A stretch of 64,000 nucleotides of DNA from Clostridium prolinivorans (GCF_004011155.1 NZ_RJWG01000008.1:1-64000), one strand, 5' to 3'. Shown: positions 17,320-27,389, numbered from the stretch's first letter. Program-made: numbers and translations. Notes: generated by a model not told the origin, from the sequence alone.

Positions 17320-19698
17320 TTATTTTATTAATTTCCATGATTTTTTAGTTATTAACTTATCTGTTATAATACTATTACTTCCTAAATTTTTTGCAGTATC
17401 AGTCTGTGAAAAAACTTCTATTTTCTGTGAATATATATAATCATTAGTATTAAATATTTTATTAAAGTATTTATCATGATTATATGCTATTAATTTATCA
17501 ACATAATTAGAATTATAAATTATTCTTTTTTTATATCCATCTCCATATAAAGTTAAATCTCCCGCTGCTATAATTGTACCTGTAAAATTTAATTCACCTT
17601 TTATTGTAACATTCCCTCCTGTTATAATAATTCCATTTGCAATTCCAGATGGTATATTTATTATTATTTCATCAGAACTTCCAACATAATCAGGAGAATT
17701 TTTCCCAACTATAACTACATTTTTATTTTTACTTAATATTATTTTATCTTCATCATTTTCTAAAGGTATATTTTCATTTATTAAACTAAAATTAACCTGA
17801 TTAGTTACAGTTTTTTTTACATCACCTTCTAAATATTCATCTAATAATTCATCTTCGTTTATGTTAGAAGGATTGCCCATTTCAAATACTTGTGAAGCAT
17901 AATTTTTTCTAAATTTTCTAACTTCCTCCTCCTTTTCAGGTGTATAAGATGGGCTTTTAACTATAAATGAATCTCCTTTTTCAGTAATAAACGCCCCTAT
18001 ACTTACTGTATTATCAGGCAGTTTTATTCCTTTTCCCTTTAAATTTAAATTATTATTTTCTTTTGAGTAATATTTAAAATACTTACTCTTTTCTTCTACC
18101 GTCATAAATTTTATATTCTCTTTTCCCAAATCTTTTGAATCATTAAAACTATCTACTAATTGCAAAGGATTATAATATTTAAAATATACTTTACTGCTAT
18201 CTAAATTAAAATCTTTTGCTGTTTTACCATAAAGTTCATTATAGCTATTTATCCCATCAGATTCATATAAAGCGCTATCCCCTGTAAGCTGACTTGCATA
18301 AGCTATGTAGTTCCCCTTTACTGCTACAGATTCTCCAGTTTGATAACTATCTGGCTGAGTTTTAATATACGCAGTTCCCATAATATATGCTTCATCATTT
18401 ATAGTAATTGAAGATCCTTCTCCTATATCATCTGTATTAATAAGTATACTGCTTGATATCATTTCTCTATCATATAATGATCTACTTCCGCTTGTATTGC
18501 TAGGTTTAGTTAAATCTCCAATACCATAATAATTATCAATTTCAATTTTACTATTTTTTGCATTTAAAGCTAAATCATTATCAGTATATACATTTCCTTT
18601 AACTATTAAGCTGCTATTTATTGTATTACTTTCACTACTTGAACTTTTCCCCACATATACATTACCAGCATAAAGATTAAATTTTTTATTAATATCATTT
18701 GGATCTTGTATTTTAACATTATTTGTATCTTTAACGTGAAAGCTTTTAGAAGTTACTATATCTCCTGTTAATATTGTATCTCCTTTGCCTCCATTATTAC
18801 CTTGAATAATTATACCACCTTTATATTTATCGTATACTTTATCTATTATACTATCATCAGTTCTACCTTTAGCAAAAATATCCCCTGTTATTTCTGTATT
18901 CCCATTTAAAATTAAATTTCCATCTATTGAAATGGCTTTTTTCCATACCGGATTTACCTTAATATCAAGCATATTTGTTTCTACATAATAATTATCTTTA
19001 TAATCTGGAACATGTATTATAAATTTAGCACTAACAATACGTTCAAAAGGTTTTTGAGTTAAACTTCCAAAAATATCTTTTAAAGTTGAAAATTTCGATT
19101 GAACTTCCAGTTCTAAATTATCGCCGTTAAAAGCTACTATTTTACCATTACTTTCATTTTTATCAATGTTTATTACTGATATTGCTGGCTTTTGTGAATT
19201 ATAAAAATTTATTATATTACCAGAATTATCATAATATATACTGTTTTCTATTGCATATATTATCTTTGAAGTATTATTAGTATATAAAGACGCCTCAGTT
19301 AACCATTTTTTAAACATATCTTTAAATATTATATTTTTTTCTTTATTTATATTTTCTTCATTTAAGCTCCCATCTAAATTAACATATTTTAAATCGTCAT
19401 TTTTACCATTTTTTATCATATTTATTTCTTTTTCAATTTGGGAATTTAAGTTTTGCATAAAATCATCAACAGAATTGTTACTTTTAGTAATTGACGTTTC
19501 TATCATCTTTTCTATAACTCCATAAGTTATATCCAATCCTGATTCTGAATAATATAAATTTTTAATACGATTGCCTTCTGCAATTCTAGATTGATAGTCT
19601 GTTGCTGTTAAGCTTAAAGCTGCTGTTCCAAAAGTAATTAATATAGAAAATATTACAACTACAGTGATTAAAGAAGCTCCCCTTTTTTTCTTGCTCAT
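17320..19698 (-). CDS. Large PilX-like pilus protein with a beta-repeat region
   Basis: 792 residues, several times longer than usual PilX proteins. The N-terminus KKKRGASLITVVVIFSILI followed by ATDYQSRIAEGN and LYYSESGLD is the PilX type: cleavage expected after Gly, and no Glu at +5. The middle and C-terminal parts are rich in short strands ending in turns, such as SIDGNLILNGNTEITGDIFA and SSLIVKGNVYTDND, resembling a stacked beta (bactofilin-like) solenoid. The gene overlaps the next prepilin gene only if the longer start of that gene is used. It is expected to be a minor or tip component; the large solenoid is unusual. Confidence 0.75.
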   Translation of the reverse strand: MSKKKRGASLITVVVIFSILITFGTAALSLTATDYQSRIAEGNRIKNLYYSESGLDITYGVIEKMIETSITKSNNSVDDFMQNLNSQIEKEINMIKNGKNDDLKYVNLDGSLNEENINKEKNIIFKDMFKKWLTEASLYTNNTSKIIYAIENSIYYDNSGNIINFYNSQKPAISVINIDKNESNGKIVAFNGDNLELEVQSKFSTLKDIFGSLTQKPFERIVSAKFIIHVPDYKDNYYVETNMLDIKVNPVWKKAISIDGNLILNGNTEITGDIFAKGRTDDSIIDKVYDKYKGGIIIQGNNGGKGDTILTGDIVTSKSFHVKDTNNVKIQDPNDINKKFNLYAGNVYVGKSSSSESNTINSSLIVKGNVYTDNDLALNAKNSKIEIDNYYGIGDLTKPSNTSGSRSLYDREMISSSILINTDDIGEGSSITINDEAYIMGTAYIKTQPDSYQTGESVAVKGNYIAYASQLTGDSALYESDGINSYNELYGKTAKDFNLDSSKVYFKYYNPLQLVDSFNDSKDLGKENIKFMTVEEKSKYFKYYSKENNNLNLKGKGIKLPDNTVSIGAFITEKGDSFIVKSPSYTPEKEEEVRKFRKNYASQVFEMGNPSNINEDELLDEYLEGDVKKTVTNQVNFSLINENIPLENDEDKIILSKNKNVVIVGKNSPDYVGSSDEIIINIPSGIANGIIITGGNVTIKGELNFTGTIIAAGDLTLYGDGYKKRIIYNSNYVDKLIAYNHDKYFNKIFNTNDYIYSQKIEVFSQTDTAKNLGSNSIITDKLITKKSWKLIK

Positions 19699-19721
19699 AC
19701 CTTTCCCCCTTTATGAACAAT

Positions 19722-20546
19722 TTAATATATTACCTTATTAGCTATTGCTTTATAAATTTGCTTATTATTTTTAGATATAGAAACTTCGATATCATAAATT
19801 TTATTTGCAAAAGAAGATTTTTCTGAATTTACGATATTAAAATACTTTCTGATTTTTCCTAAGTTATTATCCATTGAATAGTTTACATGTGCATTTGAAT
19901 CAACTTCAATATAAATTTCAAATGGTTCTAAATTATAATTTGAAGCTTTAAAAATAAAATTATTATTTATATTTGTATTTGCTCCAAAGCTTACCCTTAC
20001 TTTTCCAAAAGAATTATTATTTTTTTCAAATGTATTAGTTCCATTGATACCATAGGTTATTTTTATATTTGAAATATTATTATCAATTATAAGTTCACCT
20101 GATTTAATAGCATAATTTACATTTACGTCATTTACCTTCTTTATTCTTATATCGTTATCTGTACCTTCAATAAATATATCTACATCATAAACTACATTTG
20201 AATCTATTTTATTATAAAAAGACAAATCATTTATTGGTTTAATATGTATATCTACAATATATCCTTCATCTAAAACTTTATTTCCATAAAATTCATCTTT
20301 ACCTTGAGCTACTTCATTTAAAGTAATCCCATAAGTTGAAAATGAATTAAAATCAGGTATCCCCTTAATTTCTTCAATTATTTGCTGAGCAATTGTAACA
20401 GCTTGTTGCTTTTCTTCTCCACTTTTACTCATTTTAGTTGAAGATATTATAAGATTACTTAAAGGAATAATTATAATGAAAAGTATTGAAATGCTTATCA
20501 ATATTTCAATTAGTGTAAAACCTTTTTTTATTATATATTTTTTCAA
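19722..20546 (-). CDS. Minor type IV prepilin, PilV/GspI-like
   Basis: 274 residues. The leader MKKYIIKKG is followed by FTLIEILISISILFIIIIPL, an ideal class III prepilin signal with Phe+1 and Glu+5. The part after the helix has the KSGEEKQQAVTIAQQIIEEIKG segment common in PilV-like proteins, then a beta-rich C-terminus of unknown detail. It stands 23 bp upstream of the PilX-like gene and 27 bp downstream of pilO, so it is in the operon. Confidence 0.85.
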   Translation of the reverse strand: MKKYIIKKGFTLIEILISISILFIIIIPLSNLIISSTKMSKSGEEKQQAVTIAQQIIEEIKGIPDFNSFSTYGITLNEVAQGKDEFYGNKVLDEGYIVDIHIKPINDLSFYNKIDSNVVYDVDIFIEGTDNDIRIKKVNDVNVNYAIKSGELIIDNNISNIKITYGINGTNTFEKNNNSFGKVRVSFGANTNINNNFIFKASNYNLEPFEIYIEVDSNAHVNYSMDNNLGKIRKYFNIVNSEKSSFANKIYDIEVSISKNNKQIYKAIANKVIY

Positions 20547-20573
20547 TTAATTATCCCCTCTCAAATTAATTAC

Positions 20574-21815
20574 CTAATTTTTTTTAACATTTATGCTGCT
20601 GCCTTCACCAGATATATTAATTCTAGGATTTAATGTATCATCACTTTCTATTTCAACATTTATTATTTTATCAGTTTTATTTATTATTTTTATATTTGCT
20701 CCAGCATTATCATCATTATTAAGCCTTTTATTTGAATATATTTTAAGTGAAATATATTCATTTAGAGGTTGAAATTTTACTCCATTACCATTATATTGAA
20801 TAGGAAAACTCCCCCTGCTTGTCTTATATTTATAATAGTAATTATTATTTTCTTTTGTAATAACAATTTCAACATTTTCTTTTGAATTACTATCTGCATA
20901 TACATATGTATTTTTAGAATTATCATTTGCTTTCCCAAGCATTATTGTCGGTAGATCTGAATTCATACTTCTAACACTCATAACAAAATCATAAGAAGTT
21001 TTTTTAATAACACTAGACTCTTCGATTGTATTATTAATATTTGTAGAATTACCTCCATCAAATGGATTAACTTTCCCATAATTTTCACTGTAATTCCAAT
21101 TTATATATTCTTCATCCTCTACATAATTATCAATTTTAGGTATAGCATAAAACTCCAATTGACATGATCCACTAATTTCATTTTTATCACTTTGATTTAA
21201 ATTTATATTTGTAATAAATATTTTTTTAGAATTGCTCTCTATATTTTTTATAAGATTAATAATACTATTGTAATTTCCTCTAAAAGAAAGAGTTGCCTGC
21301 ATTTGTTCTATATTTAAATCATTATTTGAATATGTTTTATTTTCATCTTCATTCTTGTTGTTTCCTATATTTTTCTTAGTATTGTCTGTTATATTATTGT
21401 ATTCATCTACAGTAGGCTGCAAAAAACTTTCCTTTGTTTTTTTATCTTCTTCTTTATTGTTATTTTTTATTGGCTGAACTGAAACTTCTGAAAAATTAAA
21501 AGCACCAATAATCTTAGAATTAGTTATAATTTTATCTAATTCTGTAATTATTTTTTCTTGGGAAATATATGGATATAAATTTTTTGATGTGTCTTGAATT
21601 TTAGAATTTAATATTTTAAAATTACTTTCATTTTTATCTAAATCTGCTATCATATTATTTAAAAAATTTAATTTGTTTTCTAGTGTAACCTTTTGTGTTT
21701 TAAGCTCGTTAATTTTTGAAATTTGTTTTTTATAAATATTCTCATAATAACCATATATAATAATTAGTAAAGTTAAAACAATTATCAATACTTTTTCCCT
21801 TTTACTCATTTTCAT
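20574..21815 (-). CDS. pilO: PilO-like inner-membrane pilus assembly protein, extended
   Basis: About 413 residues from ATG 21815; a further in-frame ATG at 21827 touches the AAAGG ribosome-binding sequence and is less likely. One membrane helix (KVLIIVLTLLIIIYGYY) is followed by a coiled coil (KKQISKINELKTQKVTLENKL) and a ferredoxin-like region containing QATLSFRGNYNSIINLIKNIE, the PilO pattern. The last ~180 residues are a beta-rich extension not found in ordinary ~200-residue PilO. It overlaps pilN slightly. With PilN and PilM it would form the platform linking the cytoplasmic motor to the pilus. Confidence 0.75.
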   Translation of the reverse strand: MKMSKREKVLIIVLTLLIIIYGYYENIYKKQISKINELKTQKVTLENKLNFLNNMIADLDKNESNFKILNSKIQDTSKNLYPYISQEKIITELDKIITNSKIIGAFNFSEVSVQPIKNNNKEEDKKTKESFLQPTVDEYNNITDNTKKNIGNNKNEDENKTYSNNDLNIEQMQATLSFRGNYNSIINLIKNIESNSKKIFITNINLNQSDKNEISGSCQLEFYAIPKIDNYVEDEEYINWNYSENYGKVNPFDGGNSTNINNTIEESSVIKKTSYDFVMSVRSMNSDLPTIMLGKANDNSKNTYVYADSNSKENVEIVITKENNNYYYKYKTSRGSFPIQYNGNGVKFQPLNEYISLKIYSNKRLNNDDNAGANIKIINKTDKIINVEIESDDTLNPRINISGEGSSINVKKN

Positions 21816-22368
21816 TTTGCTCAACATCCTTTAACACACATTTTAATGTGAATGAATATTCACCATCGCTTCCATCAGTAATACTGTTTACTTGAACATC
21901 TGAAATAAATTCAAGTTGTTTTAAATTATATTGAAGTTCTGCTATAGAAACTCTATTTTTAGAGGATCCTTGTATATGTATAAATTGTTCATCAAATACA
22001 ATAGATTTAAAAGAAACATCTTTAGGTAAAGTTGAAGCTATGTCTATAAGCAATTCACTTTTTACTAAATCTTTTTTGTTTATTTCTTTAACTATCAATT
22101 TAACTCCATCATAATATTTATTTAAAATTTTTTGTTTATTAGAAATATCTTCTGCTTTTTTTAATTTTTCAGCTTTTTCAGGATTTTTTAATTGAGCATT
22201 TATTTCATTTATGTCTTTGTTTAATTTTATTATACTTATACTATTCCATAAGAAAGTACCACCTATAAAAACAATTAGTATTATTGCTGAAATTGCAACA
22301 TATAAATTTGTATTTTTATTGCTTTTATTTTTATTTAAATATGGGAGAAAAAAATTAAAATCATTCAT
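21802..22368 (-). CDS. pilN: PilN-like pilus assembly protein
   Basis: 188 residues. The N-terminal FNFFLPYLNKN is the short cytoplasmic PilN motif that binds PilM; one membrane helix (YVAISAIILIVFIGGTFLW) follows, then a coiled coil and the DVSFKSIVFDEQFIHIQGSS strand region of the PilN fold. It lies 14 bp after pilM and overlaps pilO, the usual order M-N-O. Confidence 0.88.
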   Translation of the reverse strand: MNDFNFFLPYLNKNKSNKNTNLYVAISAIILIVFIGGTFLWNSISIIKLNKDINEINAQLKNPEKAEKLKKAEDISNKQKILNKYYDGVKLIVKEINKKDLVKSELLIDIASTLPKDVSFKSIVFDEQFIHIQGSSKNRVSIAELQYNLKQLEFISDVQVNSITDGSDGEYSFTLKCVLKDVEQNENE

Positions 22369-22382
22369 ATAAATTCACCAAC

Positions 22383-23585
22383 CTAAAATCTTATAATTGA
22401 ACCAATAGCATTTATATATAAATTTAAATCATTTTTTTCAATATTATTGTCTAAAACTATATTATTAAAAGTTGTTACTTTTTCTACTGGTATGTTTAAC
22501 TTTGAATTTAAATATATATCTATACCGTTTAAATTTGAACTTCCTCCATAAATATATATCTTGTCTATTTTGTTTCCTACTTTTTTGTTTTTATAAAATT
22601 GTATGATTCTATTTAATTCATCAATCCATTCATCAGTTATTTCTTTTATTATTTTATTTATTAAGAATTCTTCTGTATTTTCTTTAAATAACCCATTTAA
22701 ATTACAATATTTTATTTTCTTTTCTTCTCCTTCTTTTATAGTAACTCCAGTATTTTTAGCAATTTCATTATCAATAAACTTTCCTCCAGATTTTACTATT
22801 CTAGTAAAATCCATCTGTCCATTAGCATATATATTTATATTAAGAGTATTGGCTCCCATATCTATAAAAGCAATAGTATCTTTAATGTTATAATCATTTT
22901 CATTAATCATAGTTGTATTATATAATAATTTTTTTAAAGAATTAAAAGAAACATCTAAAGTATAAGGAATAAGTTTAGCATTTAATAAAGCTTCATAATA
23001 CTGTTTTGCTAATTTATCAGGATAAGTAACTACCAATACTTTAAATTTGTTAATTTCATCTTGTTTAATTTCTTCAATTAAATTATATTGTAATATATAA
23101 TCTTCTAAATTTATTGGAAGATACTGGGCTATTTCATATTTTACTAATGTATCTAATTCATCTTCTTCAGCAGCTGGAATTAATATCTCTCTGTTTATTA
23201 TAGAAGTACTATTAATAATACAAATAACATTTTTGGTTTTTGTTTTTATTCTGGATAAATCATATATATTTTGTAACGTTTCAGCCATAAGAATATTATT
23301 TAATATATTTCCATCATTAATTATTCCCTTTGGAGTATTTACCAAAAAAACATCTTTTATAATAATTTTATTTTTTGAGTATTTGCCTACCACTACTTTT
23401 ATTTTATTAGTTCCTATATCTAAAGATATTACATATTTTGTATTTTTAGGTTTAATTTTCGAATCAATTTGTACTGTTTTTGATTTTTTATTTATATTTT
23501 TTAAAGAAGATATATCAGAATTTAGAATTTTTTTTAAATTGTTAAAATCTAAGGTTTTAATTTTTTTTAAATCCAAAAAGCTCAC
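22383..23585 (-). CDS. pilM: PilM, actin-like pilus assembly ATPase
   Basis: 400 residues. The actin/FtsA-type fold is shown by VISLDIGTNKIKVVVGKYS (phosphate 1, near 54), AFIDMGANTLNINIYANGQ (phosphate 2, near 236) and IYIYGGSSNLNGIDIYL (adenosine motif, near 344). The segment VKYEIAQYLPINLEDYILQY is typical of PilM. About 45 lysine-rich residues precede the fold and are not part of the core family. It would bind the PilN N-terminus in the cytoplasm. It begins the M-N-O part of the operon, after a hairpin that follows pilA. Confidence 0.92.
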   Translation of the reverse strand: MSFLDLKKIKTLDFNNLKKILNSDISSLKNINKKSKTVQIDSKIKPKNTKYVISLDIGTNKIKVVVGKYSKNKIIIKDVFLVNTPKGIINDGNILNNILMAETLQNIYDLSRIKTKTKNVICIINSTSIINREILIPAAEEDELDTLVKYEIAQYLPINLEDYILQYNLIEEIKQDEINKFKVLVVTYPDKLAKQYYEALLNAKLIPYTLDVSFNSLKKLLYNTTMINENDYNIKDTIAFIDMGANTLNINIYANGQMDFTRIVKSGGKFIDNEIAKNTGVTIKEGEEKKIKYCNLNGLFKENTEEFLINKIIKEITDEWIDELNRIIQFYKNKKVGNKIDKIYIYGGSSNLNGIDIYLNSKLNIPVEKVTTFNNIVLDNNIEKNDLNLYINAIGSIIRF

Positions 23586-23748
23586 CTCTTATTTAATTAA
23601 AAATATGATTAAATCACAGTAAACTGTAAATAAATTTCTATATATGGTATATATAGTTATATTTATATTAGTTATTAATTTGTTATAAATATTAGTAATC
23701 AATTATAGTAAATATTTTTATTAATTCGATATACATTTAATATATATT

Positions 23749-23780
23749 AAAGTGTAAAGTTTTAATAAACTTTACACTTT
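23749..23780 (-). other. 14-bp hairpin between pilA and pilM
   Basis: AAAGTGTAAAGTTT (23749-23762) and AAACTTTACACTTT (23767-23780) are perfectly complementary with a 4-nt loop. On the minus strand the stem is followed by AATATATATTAAA, not a clean T-run, so it may be a leaky terminator or a 3' stabiliser giving excess pilA mRNA. Confidence 0.75.
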
Positions 23781-23820
23781 TTTCTTATTTAAATTATTGT
23801 CATTTTTAATAAATTAATTT

Positions 23821-24252
23821 TTATGGTGTAACTGTTGAAGCTTCTCCAGTAGCAGTTCTAGATGCAGTGTATTTTATATTATTTATTTTTTCTTTAAATG
23901 TAAATGATCCATTTTTACCAATTGTTAATTCAGTTATTCTCACTTCTGTATCTCCTGATTTAGCAATACCTGCAAGCTGAACTGCTTTATTGGCTATTAT
24001 ATTTGCAGCAGTTTTTTCTCTTGTAAGTTGAACATCAGTAGGTACTTTTCCATCTGCTGTTTCAGCTACAATTGAGTCAATAGCTGTAGCTAATTGTCTT
24101 GCATCATTTACAACCTGAGTTCTTCTAGCTTTGTCTTGAAATCCTGTAAGCCTTGGAACCATAATTGCTGCTAATATTCCTATTATTGCAATAACAACAA
24201 TAAGTTCAATAAGAGTGAATCCTTTCTTTTTTGTGTTTCTTCTTTTTTCCAT
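23821..24252 (-). CDS. pilA: Major type IV pilin
   Basis: 143 residues. The leader MEKRRNTKKKG precedes FTLIELIVVIAIIGILAAIM with Phe+1 and Glu+5, the textbook prepilin N-terminus. The remaining ~110 residues have PRLTGFQDKARRTQVVNDARQ and a small beta domain ending in ASTVTP; no cysteines, as common in Gram-positive pilins. The gene follows pilC closely and is followed by a strong hairpin, consistent with high expression as the main subunit. Confidence 0.93.
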   Translation of the reverse strand: MEKRRNTKKKGFTLIELIVVIAIIGILAAIMVPRLTGFQDKARRTQVVNDARQLATAIDSIVAETADGKVPTDVQLTREKTAANIIANKAVQLAGIAKSGDTEVRITELTIGKNGSFTFKEKINNIKYTASRTATGEASTVTP

Positions 24253-24282
24253 TGTTAAATCCTCCTTAGATTCTAATTAATT

Positions 24283-25488
24283 TTATTGTATGGTACTATA
24301 CATACCAAACATAGGCTGAATAATAGATATTATTAAAAATCCTACTATCACTCCCATTACTACTATCATTATTGGTTCAAGCATGGAAGTAAAAGTGGTT
24401 ATTGCACTGTCTAATTCTTCGTCATAAAAATCTGCTGTTTTATTTAAGATTTCATCAAGAGCACCTGATTCTTCACCTATACCTATCATTGATGATAGCA
24501 TTGGAGGAAATAGTCCCGTTTCTTTAATAGGCAAAGCTAATCCTTCCCCTTTTATTACCTTTTCTCTTACAGTATTTAATGCATCTTCAACTAATTTATT
24601 TCCTATTACTTGTCCAACTATTTGAAGACTTTGAATTAAAGGGAGTCCACTACTAAGCATAGTAGATAGTGTTCTTGTAAATCTTGAAACAATTATCTTT
24701 TGATTTAATTCTTTTATTATAGGTAATGAAAGTTTCATTTTATTAATCCACAGTAATCCATTATAAGTTTTTAAATAATATCTTACTAAAGTAATAATAA
24801 TTGATATTAATAAAAATATTATTATTATATTTTCCCTTATACCATTACTTATTCCAAGAAGTATTTTAGTTGTTAACGGAAGCTCTACTCCACTATTTGT
24901 AAACATATCTACAAAAACAGGCATTACAAAAATAAGAATTACAGATATAACAGTTATTGATATTATAGATAATATAATTGGATATATCATAGCATTTTTA
25001 ACTTTATTATTAATTTTATTTTCTTTTTCATAATGATTAGACATTCTAAGCATAATTTGGTCTAAATTACCACTTAATTCTCCTGTTTCTATCATATTTA
25101 TAAGTAAATCAGGGAATATATTATTATGTAATTTCATAGCTTCCGATAATGTAGAACCTTTTCTTACTTCTTCTTCTATATTACTAATTGTTTCTTTAAA
25201 TTTTTTATTAGTAAGCTGCTCTGATAATATATGAAGTGCATTATTTATAGAAAGTCCCGCATCAAGCATAGTATAAAATTGTCTGCAAAAAACAGCTATA
25301 TCTTTTATTGTTACTCTATTAAAAATTTCAAAATTGATTTTCCCTCTTTCATTTATTTCTTCTATTTTAAGGGGATAATAATTATTAGTACTTATCATAG
25401 AAATAACGTCATCTTTAGATGTACCATTATAAGTTCCTTCAATTTTTTCTCCTTTTTCATTCACTGCTTTATATTTATAAAGAGGCAT
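24283..25488 (-). CDS. pilC: PilC, type IV pilus/type II secretion inner-membrane platform protein
   Basis: 401 residues, normal length. Two repeated GspF domains are visible: the first with FCRQFYTMLDAGLSINNALHIL (near 66), the second with RFTRTLSTMLSSGLPLIQSLQIV (near 270). Each is followed by membrane helices (about 168-190, 218-238 and 370-390). It would be turned by PilB to drive pilin into the filament. It begins 20 bp after pilB. Confidence 0.95.
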   Translation of the reverse strand: MPLYKYKAVNEKGEKIEGTYNGTSKDDVISMISTNNYYPLKIEEINERGKINFEIFNRVTIKDIAVFCRQFYTMLDAGLSINNALHILSEQLTNKKFKETISNIEEEVRKGSTLSEAMKLHNNIFPDLLINMIETGELSGNLDQIMLRMSNHYEKENKINNKVKNAMIYPIILSIISITVISVILIFVMPVFVDMFTNSGVELPLTTKILLGISNGIRENIIIIFLLISIIITLVRYYLKTYNGLLWINKMKLSLPIIKELNQKIIVSRFTRTLSTMLSSGLPLIQSLQIVGQVIGNKLVEDALNTVREKVIKGEGLALPIKETGLFPPMLSSMIGIGEESGALDEILNKTADFYDEELDSAITTFTSMLEPIMIVVMGVIVGFLIISIIQPMFGMYSTIQ

Positions 25489-25508
25489 AATTATTAATCA
25501 CCTCATTT

Positions 25509-27203
25509 CTATTCTTTTAAAAATGTAATTTTAACTAATTCTTCAACTGTAGTAATACCTTTTAAGACTAAGTCTCTGCAATACGTTTTTAAAGTTTTCA
25601 TGCCTTTTTTTATTGATAGCTCCCTTAATGCTTCAGAGTTTATATTTTTCATTATATAATCTTTATGTTCTTTATCTATTTTCATTATTTCATAGACTCC
25701 GGTTCTTCCTAAATATCCAGAGTTATTACAAAAAGCACATCCTTTTCCTTTACTTAAAATTATATGCTCATTTTCATTACATGAAAGAATAGATTTTTCA
25801 TATGAATTAGCCTCATATAATGTTTTACATCTAGGACATATTTTTCTTACAAGCCTTTGAGCTATAATTCCTTCAATAGAACTTGCTAATAAATAAGGTT
25901 CTATTCCCATATCTATTAGTCTTGCTATAGAAGAAGGTGCATCATTTGTATGAAGGGTGCTTAATACCAAGTGCCCTGTTATAGCTGCTCTAACAGCTAT
26001 TTGAGCTGTTTCTTCATCTCTTATTTCTCCTATCATAATTATATCAGGATCCTGCCTTAAAATAGACCTTAGTCCATTAGCAAAAGTAAGACCTGATTTA
26101 ACATTAACATTAACTTGATTTATTCCTTCAAGCATATATTCAACTGGATCTTCTATAGTAATTATATTTTTATCTTCATTATTTAATTCATTTAATATAG
26201 TATATAGTGTAGTAGACTTTCCAGAGCCTGTAGGCCCTGTTATAAGTATTATTCCATGAGGGCTTTTTATAATATTTTTAATTTTTTTAATATCTTCATC
26301 TTCCATTCCAAGTTTATCTATCCCAACTTGATAATTATCTCTATCGAGAATTCTTATAACTACTTTTTCTCCAAAAACAGTTGGAAGTATTGATACTCTT
26401 AGATCAACTTCTTTTTCTCCAACTTTTGTAATAATTCGTCCATCTTGTGGAATTCTTTTTTCTGCTATATTTAAATTAGCAAGTATTTTTAACCTTGTAA
26501 CTAAAGCAGCTTGAGAATCAATTCCTACCGTTGAAACCTGAACAAGTTGTCCATCTATTCTATATCTTATTCTTACATACTTTTCAAAAGGTTCAATATG
26601 TATATCGCTAGCTCTAGTTTCTAATGCATTTTTTATAAGATAATCTACCATTTTAACAACAGGAGCATTTTTTATATTATTAAATTCTTCTTCTTCAATT
26701 TGATTTTGAAGCTTACTTACTCCCAACTTTTCTTTTGATAGTTCCTCTGCAGCTTTAAGTACTTGCTGATCAGAATAATATCTTTCTATGTATTTTTTTA
26801 TTTCACTTTTAAGTGCTATATAAGTTTCAACTTCAAATCCTGACGCTATAGAAACATCATCAATTGCAAATATATTTAAAGGATCCCACATAGCTATTTT
26901 TATTTTGTTTTCATTAAATCCAAATGGAATTAGATCATGTTTTAAACATATGCTTTCTGGAACTGATTTTATTGCTTTTTTGTCTATTGTTATACTATCT
27001 ATATTTATCCTTTGAATTCCAGTCTGTTTTTCTAGTACCTCTATAATATCTTCTTCTGTAACTAATCCATCATCTATTAAAATTTCTCCAAGCTTTTTCC
27101 CTAAAGTTCTTTGTTTCATTAATGATTCTCTAAGCTGGAGCATTGAGATTTTACCTTCTTGAACTAATAAATCTCCTAGCCTTCTTTTAACCTTAAATTC
27201 CAT
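25509..27203 (-). CDS. pilB: PilB/GspE-type pilus assembly ATPase
   Basis: 564 residues. An N-terminal MshEN domain (about 1-150) has GDLLVQEGKIS and KKLGEILIDDGLVTEEDI, a fold that in relatives can bind cyclic di-GMP. The ATPase core shows Walker A GPTGSGKST (323-331), Asp box and Walker B PDIIMIGEIRD (near 386-396), and the His box GHLVLSTLHTNDA. The zinc tetracysteine is present (C456, C459, C489, C492). It powers pilus extension. It is first in the operon, with a candidate promoter 160 bp upstream. A PilT retraction ATPase is not in the window. Confidence 0.96.
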   Translation of the reverse strand: MEFKVKRRLGDLLVQEGKISMLQLRESLMKQRTLGKKLGEILIDDGLVTEEDIIEVLEKQTGIQRINIDSITIDKKAIKSVPESICLKHDLIPFGFNENKIKIAMWDPLNIFAIDDVSIASGFEVETYIALKSEIKKYIERYYSDQQVLKAAEELSKEKLGVSKLQNQIEEEEFNNIKNAPVVKMVDYLIKNALETRASDIHIEPFEKYVRIRYRIDGQLVQVSTVGIDSQAALVTRLKILANLNIAEKRIPQDGRIITKVGEKEVDLRVSILPTVFGEKVVIRILDRDNYQVGIDKLGMEDEDIKKIKNIIKSPHGIILITGPTGSGKSTTLYTILNELNNEDKNIITIEDPVEYMLEGINQVNVNVKSGLTFANGLRSILRQDPDIIMIGEIRDEETAQIAVRAAITGHLVLSTLHTNDAPSSIARLIDMGIEPYLLASSIEGIIAQRLVRKICPRCKTLYEANSYEKSILSCNENEHIILSKGKGCAFCNNSGYLGRTGVYEIMKIDKEHKDYIMKNINSEALRELSIKKGMKTLKTYCRDLVLKGITTVEELVKITFLKE

Positions 27204-27360
27204 AGGATAATACTCCTTAAATGAATTTTTTAATATAATTAATGCAATATTTTATATACTTTGTTAATTTTTTAATTATTGTAATTATTTTAATTTTATA
27301 TAAATTATATTTAAATTATATAATATTTTATGTAATTTAATAATTTTTATTTATGTTATT

Positions 27361-27389
27361 ATTATACATTTAATCATAAGTATACACAA
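27361..27389 (-). promoter_or_regulatory. Candidate promoter of the pilus operon
   Basis: On the minus strand TTGTGT, a 17-bp spacer and a perfect TATAAT lie about 160 bp upstream of the pilB ATG. The intervening ~150-nt leader is almost pure A/T; I see no cyclic di-GMP aptamer in it. The rest of the 318-bp gap holds only the groEL terminator. Confidence 0.5.

Noticed and set aside
22603-22893. Plus-strand open frames inside pilM and many other genes
   Set aside because: They are antisense shadows of well-supported genes, with no ribosome binding site or family resemblance.
27204-27360. Cyclic di-GMP riboswitch in the pilB leader
   Set aside because: Clostridial pilus operons can have one, but this leader is almost pure A/T and shows none of the conserved aptamer elements.
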